From: Labrys miyagiensis
Lineage (GTDB): Bacteria > Pseudomonadota > Alphaproteobacteria > Rhizobiales > Labraceae
Length of the DNA: 64,000 bases
Assembly: GCF_030160835.1 (NCBI RefSeq)
Contig: NZ_BSPC01000066.1
Coordinates: 1-64,000 of the forward strand
Reading direction: 5' to 3'
This document shows, piece after piece, positions 54,539 to 63,635 of this stretch. Made by a program: the position numbers and the translations under genes. Under the pieces are notes generated by a model, which made no database searches, was not told the DNA's origin, and worked only from the letters and a program-made list of their open reading frames with translations. Position 1 is the first letter of the stretch; the number at the start of each line of letters is the position of its first letter.

Positions 54539-54799
54539 TGGCTCGGTGCTCACAGCTTTATTGCTGTGGCGATCGTCCGCTGTAATGTGCCTCCTGGAAG
54601 TAGACTTGCGCCGTCTGGCCCGGAGAAAAAAAGTGACAGAAAAAAGTAATCGGGAACGGAACCAATTGGCGGCGGTCGAGTTTGAGTGTTCGGGATCATC
54701 CGGTTTCGCAGGAAACAGCTGTCGTGTTGCCTGGCCCATAGATTTGCCAAGACGACCTGATAGCTACCTTCCACATTGTCTCAGGTAAGGATTTCACAG

Positions 54800-55453
54800 A
54801 TGAAGCTCGCGATTGCTCTTGCCTCCGCCGCCCTCCTCACCACAACCAGCGCATTTGCGGCCGACCTTGCGCCCGCGCCGGTCGAGCCGGTCGTGGTTAT
54901 CACCCCCTATAACTGGACCGGCTTCTACATCGGTGTTCATGTCGGGGCGGATATCGGCCAGGGCAAGGTGGATGCAGCCGACTTCAATGGCGCCGGCTTC
55001 CTCGGCGGTATCCATGCCGGCTACAACTATCAGTTTGATGGCCCCTGGGTCGTCGGCCTCGAAACCGACCTCGACTATTCGAGCTTCAGCAAGTCCGAGA
55101 CTGTAACGGATGGCGCAGGGGGCGTCTTCCGCGCCAAGTTCAAGAATGAGTGGCAGGGCTCGACGCGCGCGCGTGTCGGCTATGCCTTCGACCGCTTCCT
55201 GCCCTACATCACGGGCGGCGTAGCCTATGGCGATGAGAAGATTAGCGGTCTCGGCGGTGGCTCAAATTCCAATACGAGGGTTGGCTGGACGGTTGGCGGC
55301 GGCCTTGAGTATGCGCTCTACGACAATTGGCTCGTGCGCGGCGAGGTTCGCTATGTCGATCTCGGCAGCCATAACTTCAACATTGCCGGTACGCGGCACA
55401 AGACTCGCTTCGACTCCACCAATCTAACGCTCGGCGTGAGCTACAAGTTCTGA
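54800..55453 (+). CDS. Outer-membrane beta-barrel porin (Omp25/31 type)
   Basis: A 217-residue outer-membrane protein. The signal peptide (MKLAIALASAALLTTTSAFA) is followed by ADLAPAP, then YNWTGFYIGVHVGADIG, the hallmark of Hyphomicrobiales surface proteins. Alternating strands end in the barrel-closing LTLGVSYKF with a C-terminal Phe. It should be an 8-stranded barrel anchoring or shielding the outer membrane. An intrinsic terminator follows closely. Confidence 0.93.
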   Translation: MKLAIALASAALLTTTSAFAADLAPAPVEPVVVITPYNWTGFYIGVHVGADIGQGKVDAADFNGAGFLGGIHAGYNYQFDGPWVVGLETDLDYSSFSKSETVTDGAGGVFRAKFKNEWQGSTRARVGYAFDRFLPYITGGVAYGDEKISGLGGGSNSNTRVGWTVGGGLEYALYDNWLVRGEVRYVDLGSHNFNIAGTRHKTRFDSTNLTLGVSYKF

Positions 55454-55483
55454 ACCTGCCGACAGGATCGGTTGGAACGAATG

Positions 55484-55508
55484 AGCCCGGCGCAAGCCGG
55501 GCTTTTTG
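55484..55508 (+). terminator. Rho-independent terminator after the porin gene
   Basis: AGCCCGGC and GCCGGGCT (55484-55491, 55496-55503) form an 8-bp stem with a GCAA tetraloop, followed by TTTTTG. It lies about 30 bases after the porin stop codon. Confidence 0.92.
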
Positions 55509-55513
55509 TTCTT

Positions 55514-55963
55514 TCAGATCTGGTACATGAAGGCGAGGGCGTCGGCGTCGGTCAAGGCACGCATTTCGGCCAGGCTTCGGTTGTCGAGGACGGTGGAGAT
55601 GGCTTGGCGCACTTCCAGCATCATCATCCGGACTGCGCATTGCTTCTCGTCCGTGCAGTCGTCACAGCGCTGATAGGCCGTCTTGCTGGCGCAGGCGATC
55701 GGCGCCAGCGGCCCGTCGAGGACGCGGATGATATGGCCGACGCGGATCTCGCTGGCCGGGCGGCCCAGGCTGTAGCCCCCGCCCTTGCCCTTCTTGGAAT
55801 GCAGCAGCCCGGCATTGCGCAGCTCACCCAGGATCGTGTCGAGAAACTTCTTGGGGATGCCGTTCTGCTCGGCGATCTCGTTGACGAGCATGGGCTGGCC
55901 CGGTTTGGCACCGGCCAGGTGAACCATGGCCTTGAGGCCGTATTTTCCTTTTTTGGTCAGCAT
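55514..55963 (-). CDS. Rrf2-family transcriptional regulator (second copy)
   Basis: A 149-residue Rrf2 protein: KYGLKAMVHLAG, winged helix with GIPKKFLDTILGELRNAGLL and wing KGKGGGYSLGRP, then the Cys-rich loop CASKTAYQRCDDCTDEKQC. This resembles the Cys arrangement of Fe-S Rrf2 members but with four Cys. It lies about 120 bases from the OsmC remnant on the same strand. No GGATAT palindrome was seen before it, so it should not share the operator of the first Rrf2. Confidence 0.88.
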   Translation of the reverse strand: MLTKKGKYGLKAMVHLAGAKPGQPMLVNEIAEQNGIPKKFLDTILGELRNAGLLHSKKGKGGGYSLGRPASEIRVGHIIRVLDGPLAPIACASKTAYQRCDDCTDEKQCAVRMMMLEVRQAISTVLDNRSLAEMRALTDADALAFMYQI

Positions 55964-56086
55964 AGGAGTCCTCGATAGCGCCAGGCGCTCATAAATCCAC
56001 TTTCTCTATAAGATAGGAAGAATATTGAATTTTACCATCGGGTTTGCAGAGGGGCGGCTGATCTCGACGCATGAGGACGGTTTCGA

Positions 56087-56616
56087 TCAGTTGGCTGCGC
56101 GATGGATCTCGACGGACGCTCCGCCATGCAATGTGTTGCTGATGATGCAGATCCGCTCCGCCGCCGCGACGATCGCATCCTTGGCGGCTTCATCGAGATC
56201 CGCGTCGACAAGAGCAAAGCGCGTTTAAGCGTAAACGCCGCTTTACTCTCACTCTTTGTTTCGACGCGTCTTTGCGATTCTTGCCGATTCCGTCAAATCG
56301 CAAAACGCTTTGGCATCTCGATATGGAAGTATTCGATGCGCGAAGCGCCCTCCGCCGCCTTGCTGCCCTTCACGCTGGCTTCGACATTGCGCAGCCAGCC
56401 GAGAACGCCTTGCTCGCTCGCGGCGATACGGGCGCTCAGCACCAGGCAGGCGGCGAGCGAGGCGTAGATCAGGTCCAGCGGGCTGAAGCCCGCCTCGCTC
56501 GGCCGGGTGACCACCGTGATCTCGCCGCCAGTCGCAGAGGTGACCACCGGATGGCCGAGACGCGCAAGCGTTGCAATAGCGCCGGTCTTGCGGGGCGCGA
56601 CGGTGCCGATGGCCAT
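56087..56616 (-). pseudogene. OsmC-family protein gene split by a palindromic insertion
   Basis: The start (MAIGTVAPRKTGAIATLARLGH, GEITVVTRPSEAGFSPLDLIYASLAACLVLS) and the ...VEASVKGSKAAEGASRIEYFHIEMPKRFA stretch are OsmC-like. An in-frame TGA at 56293-56295 then ends the reading. The missing C-terminal part is recovered further on (56087-56210) as DLDEAAKDAIVAAAERICIISN plus a short tail with stop at 56087. Between them lies about 85 bases with two hairpins. The remaining halves join well if this is removed (KRFA/RFALVDADL). OsmC proteins detoxify organic hydroperoxides with two Cys; the second Cys region (ERICIISN) is in the cut-off half. It lies 11 bases downstream of the M24 peptidase gene. 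Confidence 0.8.
56221..56308. repeat. Small palindromic insertion inside the OsmC gene
   Basis: The segment contains GCGTTTA-AGCG-TAAACGC (56221-56238) and TTTGCGATT paired with AAATCGCAAA (56272-56305). It is flanked by the similar sequences GCAAAGCG (56214-56221) and GCAAAACG (56300-56307), which look like a duplicated target. This fits a palindromic insertion element of about 85 bases. I saw no second copy in this window. Confidence 0.65.
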
Positions 56617-56627
56617 GGTTCGAGCCC

Positions 56628-57896
56628 TCAATCCACGATTTCGAGAAGGTCTCGCGGCAAGGGCGACATCAGTTCGAGGCCTTGCGGCGTTACCAGGAAC
56701 TGGTCCTCGATGATGAAGCCGCCGACGCCGCGAACATAATAGGGCGCCTCGACCGCGATCACCATGTCCGGCTCAAGCAGCACCTCGCAGCCAGAAGAAA
56801 TGAAGGGCCATTCCTCGCTGAACACGCTGGCGCCGACGCTGTGGCCGAAATGGCCGCGGCTGAAGCTGGCAAAGCCGGCGGCCTGCATGGCCTTGGTCGC
56901 GGCCTGGTGGGCCTCGCCGAGCGGCCGACCGGGCCGGAGCGCCGCGAGCGCCGCATCGAGAGCACTGCGCAGAGCGTCATGGATCTGACGCTGGGCGGAC
57001 GAGGCCCTGCCGATCACCGCCGTGCGGGCGACATCGGCGCTATAGCCGCCGACCACGGCTCCAACGTCGATCTTCACGACGTCGCCGCGCCGGGCCGGGC
57101 CGCCGGGCGCGAAACCGTCGGGGCCGACGGCGATATAGGCCCAGCTCGACAAGGACTGCCTGAGCTGGAGACGCCCTGCCTCTTCCTCCACCTTGCCGCG
57201 CCAGAGCGCGCCGACGGCCTGCGCATCGATCCCCTCGTGGAGCGAGGCAAGCGCATGCTTGAGCCCGCTCGTGGTGAGTTCCGCGGCGATCCGCAGGGCC
57301 TCGATCTCCGCCCGCTGCTTGATCATGCGCAGGCGCGCCACCAGCGGCGAGGCATCGGCCCAGCGCACCTGCGGCAGGGCCGTCTCGAAGAGGTGCATGT
57401 CGGCTACCGGGACAAAGCCGAGTTCGAGGCCGAGCCGGGCCGTGTCGAGGCCGCGCTCGCCAAGGATGTCGCGAAGAGCCGTGAGCATCAAGGCGGGATC
57501 GAAGGTGGCCGGGCGCTGGAAGCCAGGCTGCCGCGTCCTATCGAATGCCAGGATATCCTCGACTATCGAACCGTCCCGCGGATCGGCCGCCGTCGTTTCC
57601 ACCCAGATCGGGTGGCTGCGCACATCCTCGATACCCGAGGCCTCGCGAAATCCAGCCGCCTGCAGATCGCCGACCACTGCGGCGAGGGGAGAGGCGGGAT
57701 CCGCCGGCACCAGCACGGCCGCGGCGCCCGCCCTGCGCCAGAGCGTGGCGACGCCAGCGAAAGCGCCGGTGGCGTAGAGGATACTCTCGGGCTGCACCAG
57801 CACGATGGCCTCTACGCCGAGCGCTGCCATCAGCCTTGCGGCGCGCTGCCTGTCGAGATAGCCGCCCGGCGTTCTGCCTTGCGCCTTCGCGGTCAT
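56628..57896 (-). CDS. M24-family metallopeptidase (Xaa-Pro dipeptidase-like)
   Basis: A 422-residue pita-bread-fold protein. The N-terminal creatinase-like domain (YLDRQRAARLMAALGVEAIVL) is followed by the catalytic domain. Metal ligands appear as Asp in VVKIDVGAVVGGYSAD, His in FGHSVG, Glu in VEAPYY and Glu in FIIEDQF. This fits prolidase/aminopeptidase P or creatinase-type enzymes. The ATG at 57896 has GAAGAGGA upstream; an in-frame start at 57965 is less likely. It is the first gene before the broken OsmC gene. Confidence 0.88.
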   Translation of the reverse strand: MTAKAQGRTPGGYLDRQRAARLMAALGVEAIVLVQPESILYATGAFAGVATLWRRAGAAAVLVPADPASPLAAVVGDLQAAGFREASGIEDVRSHPIWVETTAADPRDGSIVEDILAFDRTRQPGFQRPATFDPALMLTALRDILGERGLDTARLGLELGFVPVADMHLFETALPQVRWADASPLVARLRMIKQRAEIEALRIAAELTTSGLKHALASLHEGIDAQAVGALWRGKVEEEAGRLQLRQSLSSWAYIAVGPDGFAPGGPARRGDVVKIDVGAVVGGYSADVARTAVIGRASSAQRQIHDALRSALDAALAALRPGRPLGEAHQAATKAMQAAGFASFSRGHFGHSVGASVFSEEWPFISSGCEVLLEPDMVIAVEAPYYVRGVGGFIIEDQFLVTPQGLELMSPLPRDLLEIVD

Positions 57897-58040
57897 GCCC
57901 AATCCTCTTCGCTCAATGAAACACACAAAGCCTATAGGTTTTGAAAATGCAATGGCACCGATCACCTCCGAGCCGCTGGTACAAGAGGTCAGCTCATCGT
58001 AGCGGGCCTTGGTCCGGACGTCAGTGGGGGAGCGTGGAAA

Positions 58041-58205
58041 TCAGGCGCGACAAGGCGAGGCGAGCGGCCCTTCAGGACAGTGGGATGACCAGAGACTGAT
58101 CGGGCCGTGATTGTTCCAGTACATCCAGACCAGTTCATTGGCGAGGCAGGCCGGTTCGCCGTCCGCCTGCGCCTGCCGGATCAACTCAGAACGACACCTC
58201 GACAT
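58041..58205 (-). CDS. Possible small ORF after the MBL gene
   Basis: A 54-codon reading whose ATG lies inside the last codons of the MBL gene, in another frame (MSRCRSELIRQAQADGE..., then ELVWMYWNNHGPISLWSS). The Trp-rich middle and the overlap of about 20 bases resemble a coupled small gene, but no family is recognised, and codon evidence is weak. The remaining gap to 57896 shows nothing. Confidence 0.25.
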   Translation of the reverse strand: MSRCRSELIRQAQADGEPACLANELVWMYWNNHGPISLWSSHCPEGPLASPCRA

Positions 58206-59691
58206 AATCCGGGCTGACGACCACGCCCTCACCGGGCTTGTTCGGAGTTTTGTCGGTGCGCAGGAAATAGCCCTCGGGCACCTTTTTCGTGAGCGCGTCG
58301 ACGATGGCACCGAGCGGCATGTGGCCCCAGCGTTTCTTGATGGCCATGGCCTCGTCGACGGGAATCACCGCGGCCCTCAGCGCTGTCATCATCTCCAGGC
58401 CATGCTCTCTCATGGTGGCGTTGTGACTGCCGTGATGGCCGACCTTGTAGAAGATCGTGCGGCCGAGGAGATCGGGCCCAGTGACCCCAGGATCGGCGCC
58501 AGGCCATTTGAGCGCTTGCCAGGACTCCCAGTTGCCGACCTGTGCGTCGGCGGCGAAGAGCAGGACATCGCCCTTGCCGGGATCGCCGAGCTCGATCGCC
58601 AGCACCAGGCTCGTGTTGTTGGTGTAGCTCTGCAAGGCGAGCGCGAGTTCGGCGGCCGGCCCGAGCCAATCGCCGTCGATGCGGCGCCAGTCGTCCTGAT
58701 CGTAATAATGCTCCCGGAAGAAATCGCGCGTCTTGCCGATGTCAAGCGGCAGGGAAACCCGTTTGTGAAAGGGTGCGCCGTCGTCGGACCAGCTCAACTT
58801 GCCGAGGTTGAGCGGTAGGGAATCGCTCCTGTGGGGGAGGGTGCCATTGTCGGGCTTTTCCTGGAGGCGGAGAGCGGCGACCAGCCCAGACGGTATGGCG
58901 CCGCCGCCATCGAGCGCGAGTGCATAGGTCTCGGGGGCGCTCTTCGTCGGGTTGATCTTGCGGATCAGCTTTTCATCATGCGGAGGACCGAGCACATAGA
59001 TCCGGGCATTGAGGCCGGGGATTTGAAAGGGAGCATCATTCGGCAGGCAGTAACGCGGCGGCTTGGGACCGGCCATCTTCTTGGCGATATCGAAGGCGTC
59101 CTTGGTGCTGGCTCCGCCTGCGGCTCCCATGCCGAATGTCGTGGCGGCGAGATCGTGCAGCAGGTCGGCGGTGTCACCCTGGCCCATGCCCCGGAGCGCC
59201 TTGGCGCTGGCGGCGAGGGCCTTCTCCGCATTTCCGAGCTCGCTTTTCAGCTTCGTGGCCAAGGGATCCTTTTCGTCCTCGGTCCAGGCCACCCAGACTT
59301 CGCCAGCCTTCAGGGGCTTGAAGTCATCCTTGGCCTGGATGAAGCCCGACAGGTGATCCCAATGTTCGTGCGTGATGGCAAGGATGTCGACGGCGTTTTC
59401 AGTCACCTTTACTATGTCGCCGACGACGCGTTTCATTGGCTTGGTCGGTTCAGGGGTGCCCAGCACAACACCACAATCGATCATCAGCTTGAAGTCGGCC
59501 TGCCCCTTACGCTTGAGGCGCACCAGAATGCAGTCACCGAGCCCCTGGCGGTAGACGCGCACGAAGCCCCGTGGGCCAGGCGCGCCAGCGACGGAAGCCG
59601 CTGCCGGCATATCCTGGCTCGGGGTGGCCTTGGCCTTTGCGGCCTTATCCGCCTTCGACGACGAAGGTTTCGATGCCGGTTTCTTCGCCAT
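58186..59691 (-). CDS. ComEC/Rec2-like metallo-beta-lactamase-fold hydrolase
   Basis: A 501-residue cytosolic protein. About 40 residues rich in Lys/Ala/Ser/Pro are followed by an MBL domain: VYRQGLGDCILV, the metal motif THEHWDHLSG (HxHxDH at 108-113), FAADAQVG and VGHHGSHNAT, the last two as in ComEC-type and phosphodiesterase MBLs. No signal or membrane segment is present. GGAGGG seven bases before 59691 fixes that start (59706 is also in frame). It lies one base after the stop of the 1205-residue peptidase, so the two are one operon. Nuclease, phosphodiesterase or other ester hydrolysis are possible. Confidence 0.88.
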   Translation of the reverse strand: MAKKPASKPSSSKADKAAKAKATPSQDMPAAASVAGAPGPRGFVRVYRQGLGDCILVRLKRKGQADFKLMIDCGVVLGTPEPTKPMKRVVGDIVKVTENAVDILAITHEHWDHLSGFIQAKDDFKPLKAGEVWVAWTEDEKDPLATKLKSELGNAEKALAASAKALRGMGQGDTADLLHDLAATTFGMGAAGGASTKDAFDIAKKMAGPKPPRYCLPNDAPFQIPGLNARIYVLGPPHDEKLIRKINPTKSAPETYALALDGGGAIPSGLVAALRLQEKPDNGTLPHRSDSLPLNLGKLSWSDDGAPFHKRVSLPLDIGKTRDFFREHYYDQDDWRRIDGDWLGPAAELALALQSYTNNTSLVLAIELGDPGKGDVLLFAADAQVGNWESWQALKWPGADPGVTGPDLLGRTIFYKVGHHGSHNATMREHGLEMMTALRAAVIPVDEAMAIKKRWGHMPLGAIVDALTKKVPEGYFLRTDKTPNKPGEGVVVSPDYVEVSF

Positions 59692-59692
59692 G

Positions 59693-62600
59693 TCAGTGCC
59701 CTCCACCGCAGCGATGAATCATGGCGAAGGCATTTGCCCTTCGGGCCGGATCCAGCGGACTGTAATAGACCTGCCCATATTCGGCCGCGCGGACGATTGC
59801 GGTCAGGTTGGCCTGCGCCTGGTCTCGTACCGAGCCTTCGGCGAACAGCCGCTTGCGAATGACATAATTGAGCTCGTTGTCGGCGAGGTCGAAAAGCAGC
59901 GTGCAGCCGCCGCGATAGCGTTCCTGATTGGGCTCGGCACGGAAGGTCTGGGTGATCTCGATGGCGAGAAAGGCCTTGCTGGTACCGTCGGGTGCATTGC
60001 GCCGAGACGGCCGGACGGAATGTACCTCGATCGGGCGGATCTCGCCTTTGAGCACTGTCCCTGCCGCGTCACCCAGCTTGATCGACGTGGACTTCTTAGG
60101 CGCGACGAAGCCGAGAATGTCCCGGATTTCCTGGCGATCGTCATGTGTCAGCCAGCGATGCACACGTAGGCGATTGGTCTCGGAGGTGTTGAAAGCCGAT
60201 TCGCGATCGAAATTGAGGTTCCAGCTCAAGCGCAGCCGTGGCACCAACGCCGCGAAGGTTCGCAACTGCTTCGCCGTCATGGTCGGGGGTTCCCAGACCA
60301 GGCTGTCCTCGGCGAGATGGCGCACATTGTAAGGGATGATGGCGCGCTCCCTGAAGGCGTCGATGAAGGCGACGCGGTAGCCTCGGCTGTCATCCTTCAC
60401 CATGTCGCGGTCGGCAGTGATGAGGGCGCGCAGATAGTCGCCGAAATCGAGGTTGACGGGCGGGCAATAATCCAACGCGCGGATGCACATATTGAGCAGT
60501 TGCTGGGCCGTCTTGCTCGCCTCGGCGGCCAGCCGACCCGCAAGGTCGTAGGAGATTTCGCCGGCCGGCAGGATTCCAGAGCCGTTGGTGGCGAGGCGGA
60601 TCAAGTCAGCCGACCGCGCCCGGTAGATCGTCATGAAGGCCGCGAAAACGGCGGAGACCAGGACGGCGCCGCGCTCATGAGGCTCCGTCATGTCGTCGTC
60701 GAGCTTCACGATATCCTGGCCTGCCTGGCCGACGAAGCGCCGCAAGGCGCCGTGAAGGCCGGTGGCCTCGCCGAATTGACGTGCGAGTTCTGCCAGCGCC
60801 AGATCGAGCTTGCCCGACGAGGCTCGGATCTGCCGTATCAGGGATTCCGGCATGGAGAAATGCTGGAACAGGGCGACGATATCGGCGAAGCCCTCGTGAA
60901 AGGCCGGCATGTCGATATTGGTGGCTTCGGAATAGCGCGGATGGATGCCATCGAGCAGCGCATGGGTGGTCTCATGTGCGATGATGTCATGCGAGGTTAC
61001 CGCGAAGATACCGGCCCCCGAGGTGACCGAGCCGGCCGTGGCACTGGCGCGGAAATAGCCGAACAGCAGGGCGACTTTCTCCGGATTGTAATAGGCATTG
61101 GCCTCACGCAGAGCGTGCGGATAGATACGCAGGCGCTGGACATATTCCGTTTTCTGAACATTGCCCTGCTTGTCGCGCGGCTGCCGCTTGGCCCACAGCG
61201 CTCGCCGCCCGAGCGCCAGCTCGAAGCAGCCGATGGTGCGCATCGCCACCGCATAGGCCATCTGCTGGTGGAAGAGCGGATCGGACTCGGAGGGAGCGAG
61301 GCCGTTCTGCGCCAGAACGGAGGGATGGTTGAGATTGACAGGTGCGTAGCACATCCTGGAGGCGGGATCGATGTCCACCACCTCGACATACTCGCCGACC
61401 GGACCAGGCTTGAGATCTGTCTCCCATGGCACGGCGACCGTGGCGACGCTGACATCGAAAATATCGGGCCTTGTCTGCTGTCCGGGATCATAGGCATAGA
61501 TGCGCAGGCGCCGATAGGCCGGCTCGGGGACGGGCGGGTGCTTGGCCAGATGCAGGAAGAGCTCCTCCACCATATGCTCGGCCACCGATGGCGCGCTCGG
61601 CGATTGGGCCGTTGCCGGCACAACGGCGACCGCCTTGCCGCCTTGGGCCTGAAGCGCTTGCCGCAGCTGAGGCGAGATCTCCTTGCGGGTGAGGAGGGCA
61701 TCGATCAGCCGCTGTTTGCCGTTGTCGCTCCCGAGGTCGACATGGGTTTCAATGCCGGTTGACATCGCCACCTGGAGGGCCTCCAGAGCCAGCATGGCGT
61801 TGGTATCCTGCGCGCCATCCGCGGCAAGCCCCACACCCGGGAAGAGGAGCCGGAGCAGCGCAAGACTGACAGTGTCGGGCGCCGTCTTGATCAGCACGCC
61901 TGCAGCGGCGGGCATCTGCTTGAGGGCATCGGCCGCGCGCAACTGGCCGCGGCCAAATTCCTCGGTATCCGTATTATCTCCCGGCTTGGCAGAATCGAAC
62001 AGCGCCTTGCGGACCGCTTCCACCCTCATCCAGAGCTCTGGATATTTGTCATAGTCATCACGATGCTTCTGGATCCATAGCGCGGCCGTGGCCGCGACCT
62101 GTGGCGTGGCAGCCGACGTGCCGTTGCCGTCAAAGTCGGCCATTGTCGGTGCGCCGAAACGAGCCCAAGGGGTGTTGGGGGTATAGGCCGCGATCGAAGT
62201 CGGCAACTTGTCGCTGGGCCCGTAATTGCCCGCCATGCGCCGGAACGGCAGGTTTGCGTAGGGACGGCCGTTCGCCATCACGCCGCAGGCTGCGATGACC
62301 CGGTCAAAGCGCGCGGGATAGACGATTAGATGCGTCGGCAGGTTGGCGTAGTTGTTGCCGGCGGCGGTGACCACGACCACACCCGCTTCATAGAGCGCAT
62401 TGATTGCATCCACCCAAGCCTGGGAGGGAATACCGCCCATGCTCATGGTCACCACGTGGATGGGTGCGTTGCCCTGCGTGCTGAGATGGTGGACATAGTC
62501 GAACCCCTGGGCGATCGAGCTGTTGGCGAACAGCACGACACGATTGGCGACGCGCACCGGCACGACCTCGGCATTGGGTGCGCAGCCGAAGGGCTTGAAC

Positions 62601-63310
62601 AGGTCGGCACCGGTCGCCTTGCCGGCGAGAATGCTCAGCGTTCCGCAGCCATGGCTGAAATTGTTGAACAGGCCGTCCGATCTATCGGTGGCATCCGTGG
62701 GCTTGTCGGCGTCGACGAAATTGTGCTGGAGATCGAGGCGCACGAAGCGCGGCACGCTGTCGTGTTGGGGGTCGAAGCCGGTATCGAGATGGGCAATGCG
62801 CACCCTCTTGCCGTCGCCGGGGTCGCCGGTTGCGGCTAACGCATCGTCGAACTGACCATGGTCGGCTCGGCGGAACCAGTAATTGTCATTGGCGTCGCCG
62901 GCATAGCCATTGCCGATATCCTGCGGATCGGGGGTGCTGCCGCTCCGCGCCGCCATGGCCTTGCCGGGCTGCGGCGTCTCATCCGTCGGCCAATATTGCT
63001 CGAGATCGGGCTCGGCGAAGATCACGGTCGGATTCTGGGCAACGAGCGTATGGCAGGCCTCCCAGGGATTGGATGCGGCAAGATCGCCATTCACCGTGGC
63101 AAGATGCCAAGTCCCGTCTCCCGAGGCCGACGCCAGTCCGCGGCCGGGAGCTGCGTTGGTTGAGCCGATGCTCCGAAACAAGGGCTCGGTGGAAATCGTG
63201 ACATTGGCGGCCGAAAAGCCTTGCCCGCGGCCGGTGAGCTTCAGGTTGCGGGGCGTGACGCCACCACGGATCTTCACCAGGAAGCGTTGCGGTTCATCGT
63301 TCACCGACAT
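59693..63310 (-). CDS. Dual-site protease: subtilisin (S8) domain plus M4-like HExxH domain
   Basis: A 1205-residue protein with two protease signatures. Residues about 165-465 are a subtilase: Asp176 (AHLDTGFDP), His220 (FSHGCGTLSILAG), the AAGNN oxyanion loop near 318 and Ser399 (GTSAATPQ). About 600-1000 is a zinc metalloprotease-like domain: HETTH at 779-783 and Glu806 in FHEGFAD, which fits the HExxH...ExxxD pattern of thermolysin-like M4/gluzincin families. There is no signal peptide or membrane segment, so it should be cytosolic. A linker (about 465-600) and a C-terminal region follow no family I know. The MBL gene follows one base downstream. A pathway for controlled self-cleavage or stress/phage response is conceivable but unproven. 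Confidence 0.88.
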   Translation of the reverse strand: MSVNDEPQRFLVKIRGGVTPRNLKLTGRGQGFSAANVTISTEPLFRSIGSTNAAPGRGLASASGDGTWHLATVNGDLAASNPWEACHTLVAQNPTVIFAEPDLEQYWPTDETPQPGKAMAARSGSTPDPQDIGNGYAGDANDNYWFRRADHGQFDDALAATGDPGDGKRVRIAHLDTGFDPQHDSVPRFVRLDLQHNFVDADKPTDATDRSDGLFNNFSHGCGTLSILAGKATGADLFKPFGCAPNAEVVPVRVANRVVLFANSSIAQGFDYVHHLSTQGNAPIHVVTMSMGGIPSQAWVDAINALYEAGVVVVTAAGNNYANLPTHLIVYPARFDRVIAACGVMANGRPYANLPFRRMAGNYGPSDKLPTSIAAYTPNTPWARFGAPTMADFDGNGTSAATPQVAATAALWIQKHRDDYDKYPELWMRVEAVRKALFDSAKPGDNTDTEEFGRGQLRAADALKQMPAAAGVLIKTAPDTVSLALLRLLFPGVGLAADGAQDTNAMLALEALQVAMSTGIETHVDLGSDNGKQRLIDALLTRKEISPQLRQALQAQGGKAVAVVPATAQSPSAPSVAEHMVEELFLHLAKHPPVPEPAYRRLRIYAYDPGQQTRPDIFDVSVATVAVPWETDLKPGPVGEYVEVVDIDPASRMCYAPVNLNHPSVLAQNGLAPSESDPLFHQQMAYAVAMRTIGCFELALGRRALWAKRQPRDKQGNVQKTEYVQRLRIYPHALREANAYYNPEKVALLFGYFRASATAGSVTSGAGIFAVTSHDIIAHETTHALLDGIHPRYSEATNIDMPAFHEGFADIVALFQHFSMPESLIRQIRASSGKLDLALAELARQFGEATGLHGALRRFVGQAGQDIVKLDDDMTEPHERGAVLVSAVFAAFMTIYRARSADLIRLATNGSGILPAGEISYDLAGRLAAEASKTAQQLLNMCIRALDYCPPVNLDFGDYLRALITADRDMVKDDSRGYRVAFIDAFRERAIIPYNVRHLAEDSLVWEPPTMTAKQLRTFAALVPRLRLSWNLNFDRESAFNTSETNRLRVHRWLTHDDRQEIRDILGFVAPKKSTSIKLGDAAGTVLKGEIRPIEVHSVRPSRRNAPDGTSKAFLAIEITQTFRAEPNQERYRGGCTLLFDLADNELNYVIRKRLFAEGSVRDQAQANLTAIVRAAEYGQVYYSPLDPARRANAFAMIHRCGGGH

Positions 63311-63492
63311 GTTCCCTCGCTGTTTGATGAGCAGCCGTGCGGCGACATGGTTTCAGCACAAGCAAGCGCCCATGTCGCGGCACTGCCACGCGAGCCCGGG
63401 CCTTGCGACTGACGAAGGAAGAAGAGCAAGGTTCGAAAGGGGACGCCTCTTGTTATATGCGAGAGAGGGCGTTCCAGAACTTGGCTAGTAAC

Positions 63493-63513
63493 GTTTCACG
63501 CCCGGCGTGAAAC
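63493..63513. promoter_or_regulatory. 21-base perfect palindrome upstream of the protease-MBL operon
   Basis: GTTTCACGC-CCG-GCGTGAAAC is an exact inverted repeat lying about 180 bases before the protease start, between that gene and the deformylase gene. It could be an operator or a hairpin; no T-run follows. The rest of the gap 63311-63635 shows no gene. Confidence 0.45.
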
Positions 63514-63635
63514 AGCCGTGATTTCATCTGCTCCTGCGCGAGTCGGGATGGTTGCCGGAAAGCACATCGGATGAGGCGGGACCGAATTCGAGAAAAGTCG
63601 GACAGTCGAGCAAGGTCCGCCCTGCGTGGTGCCTC

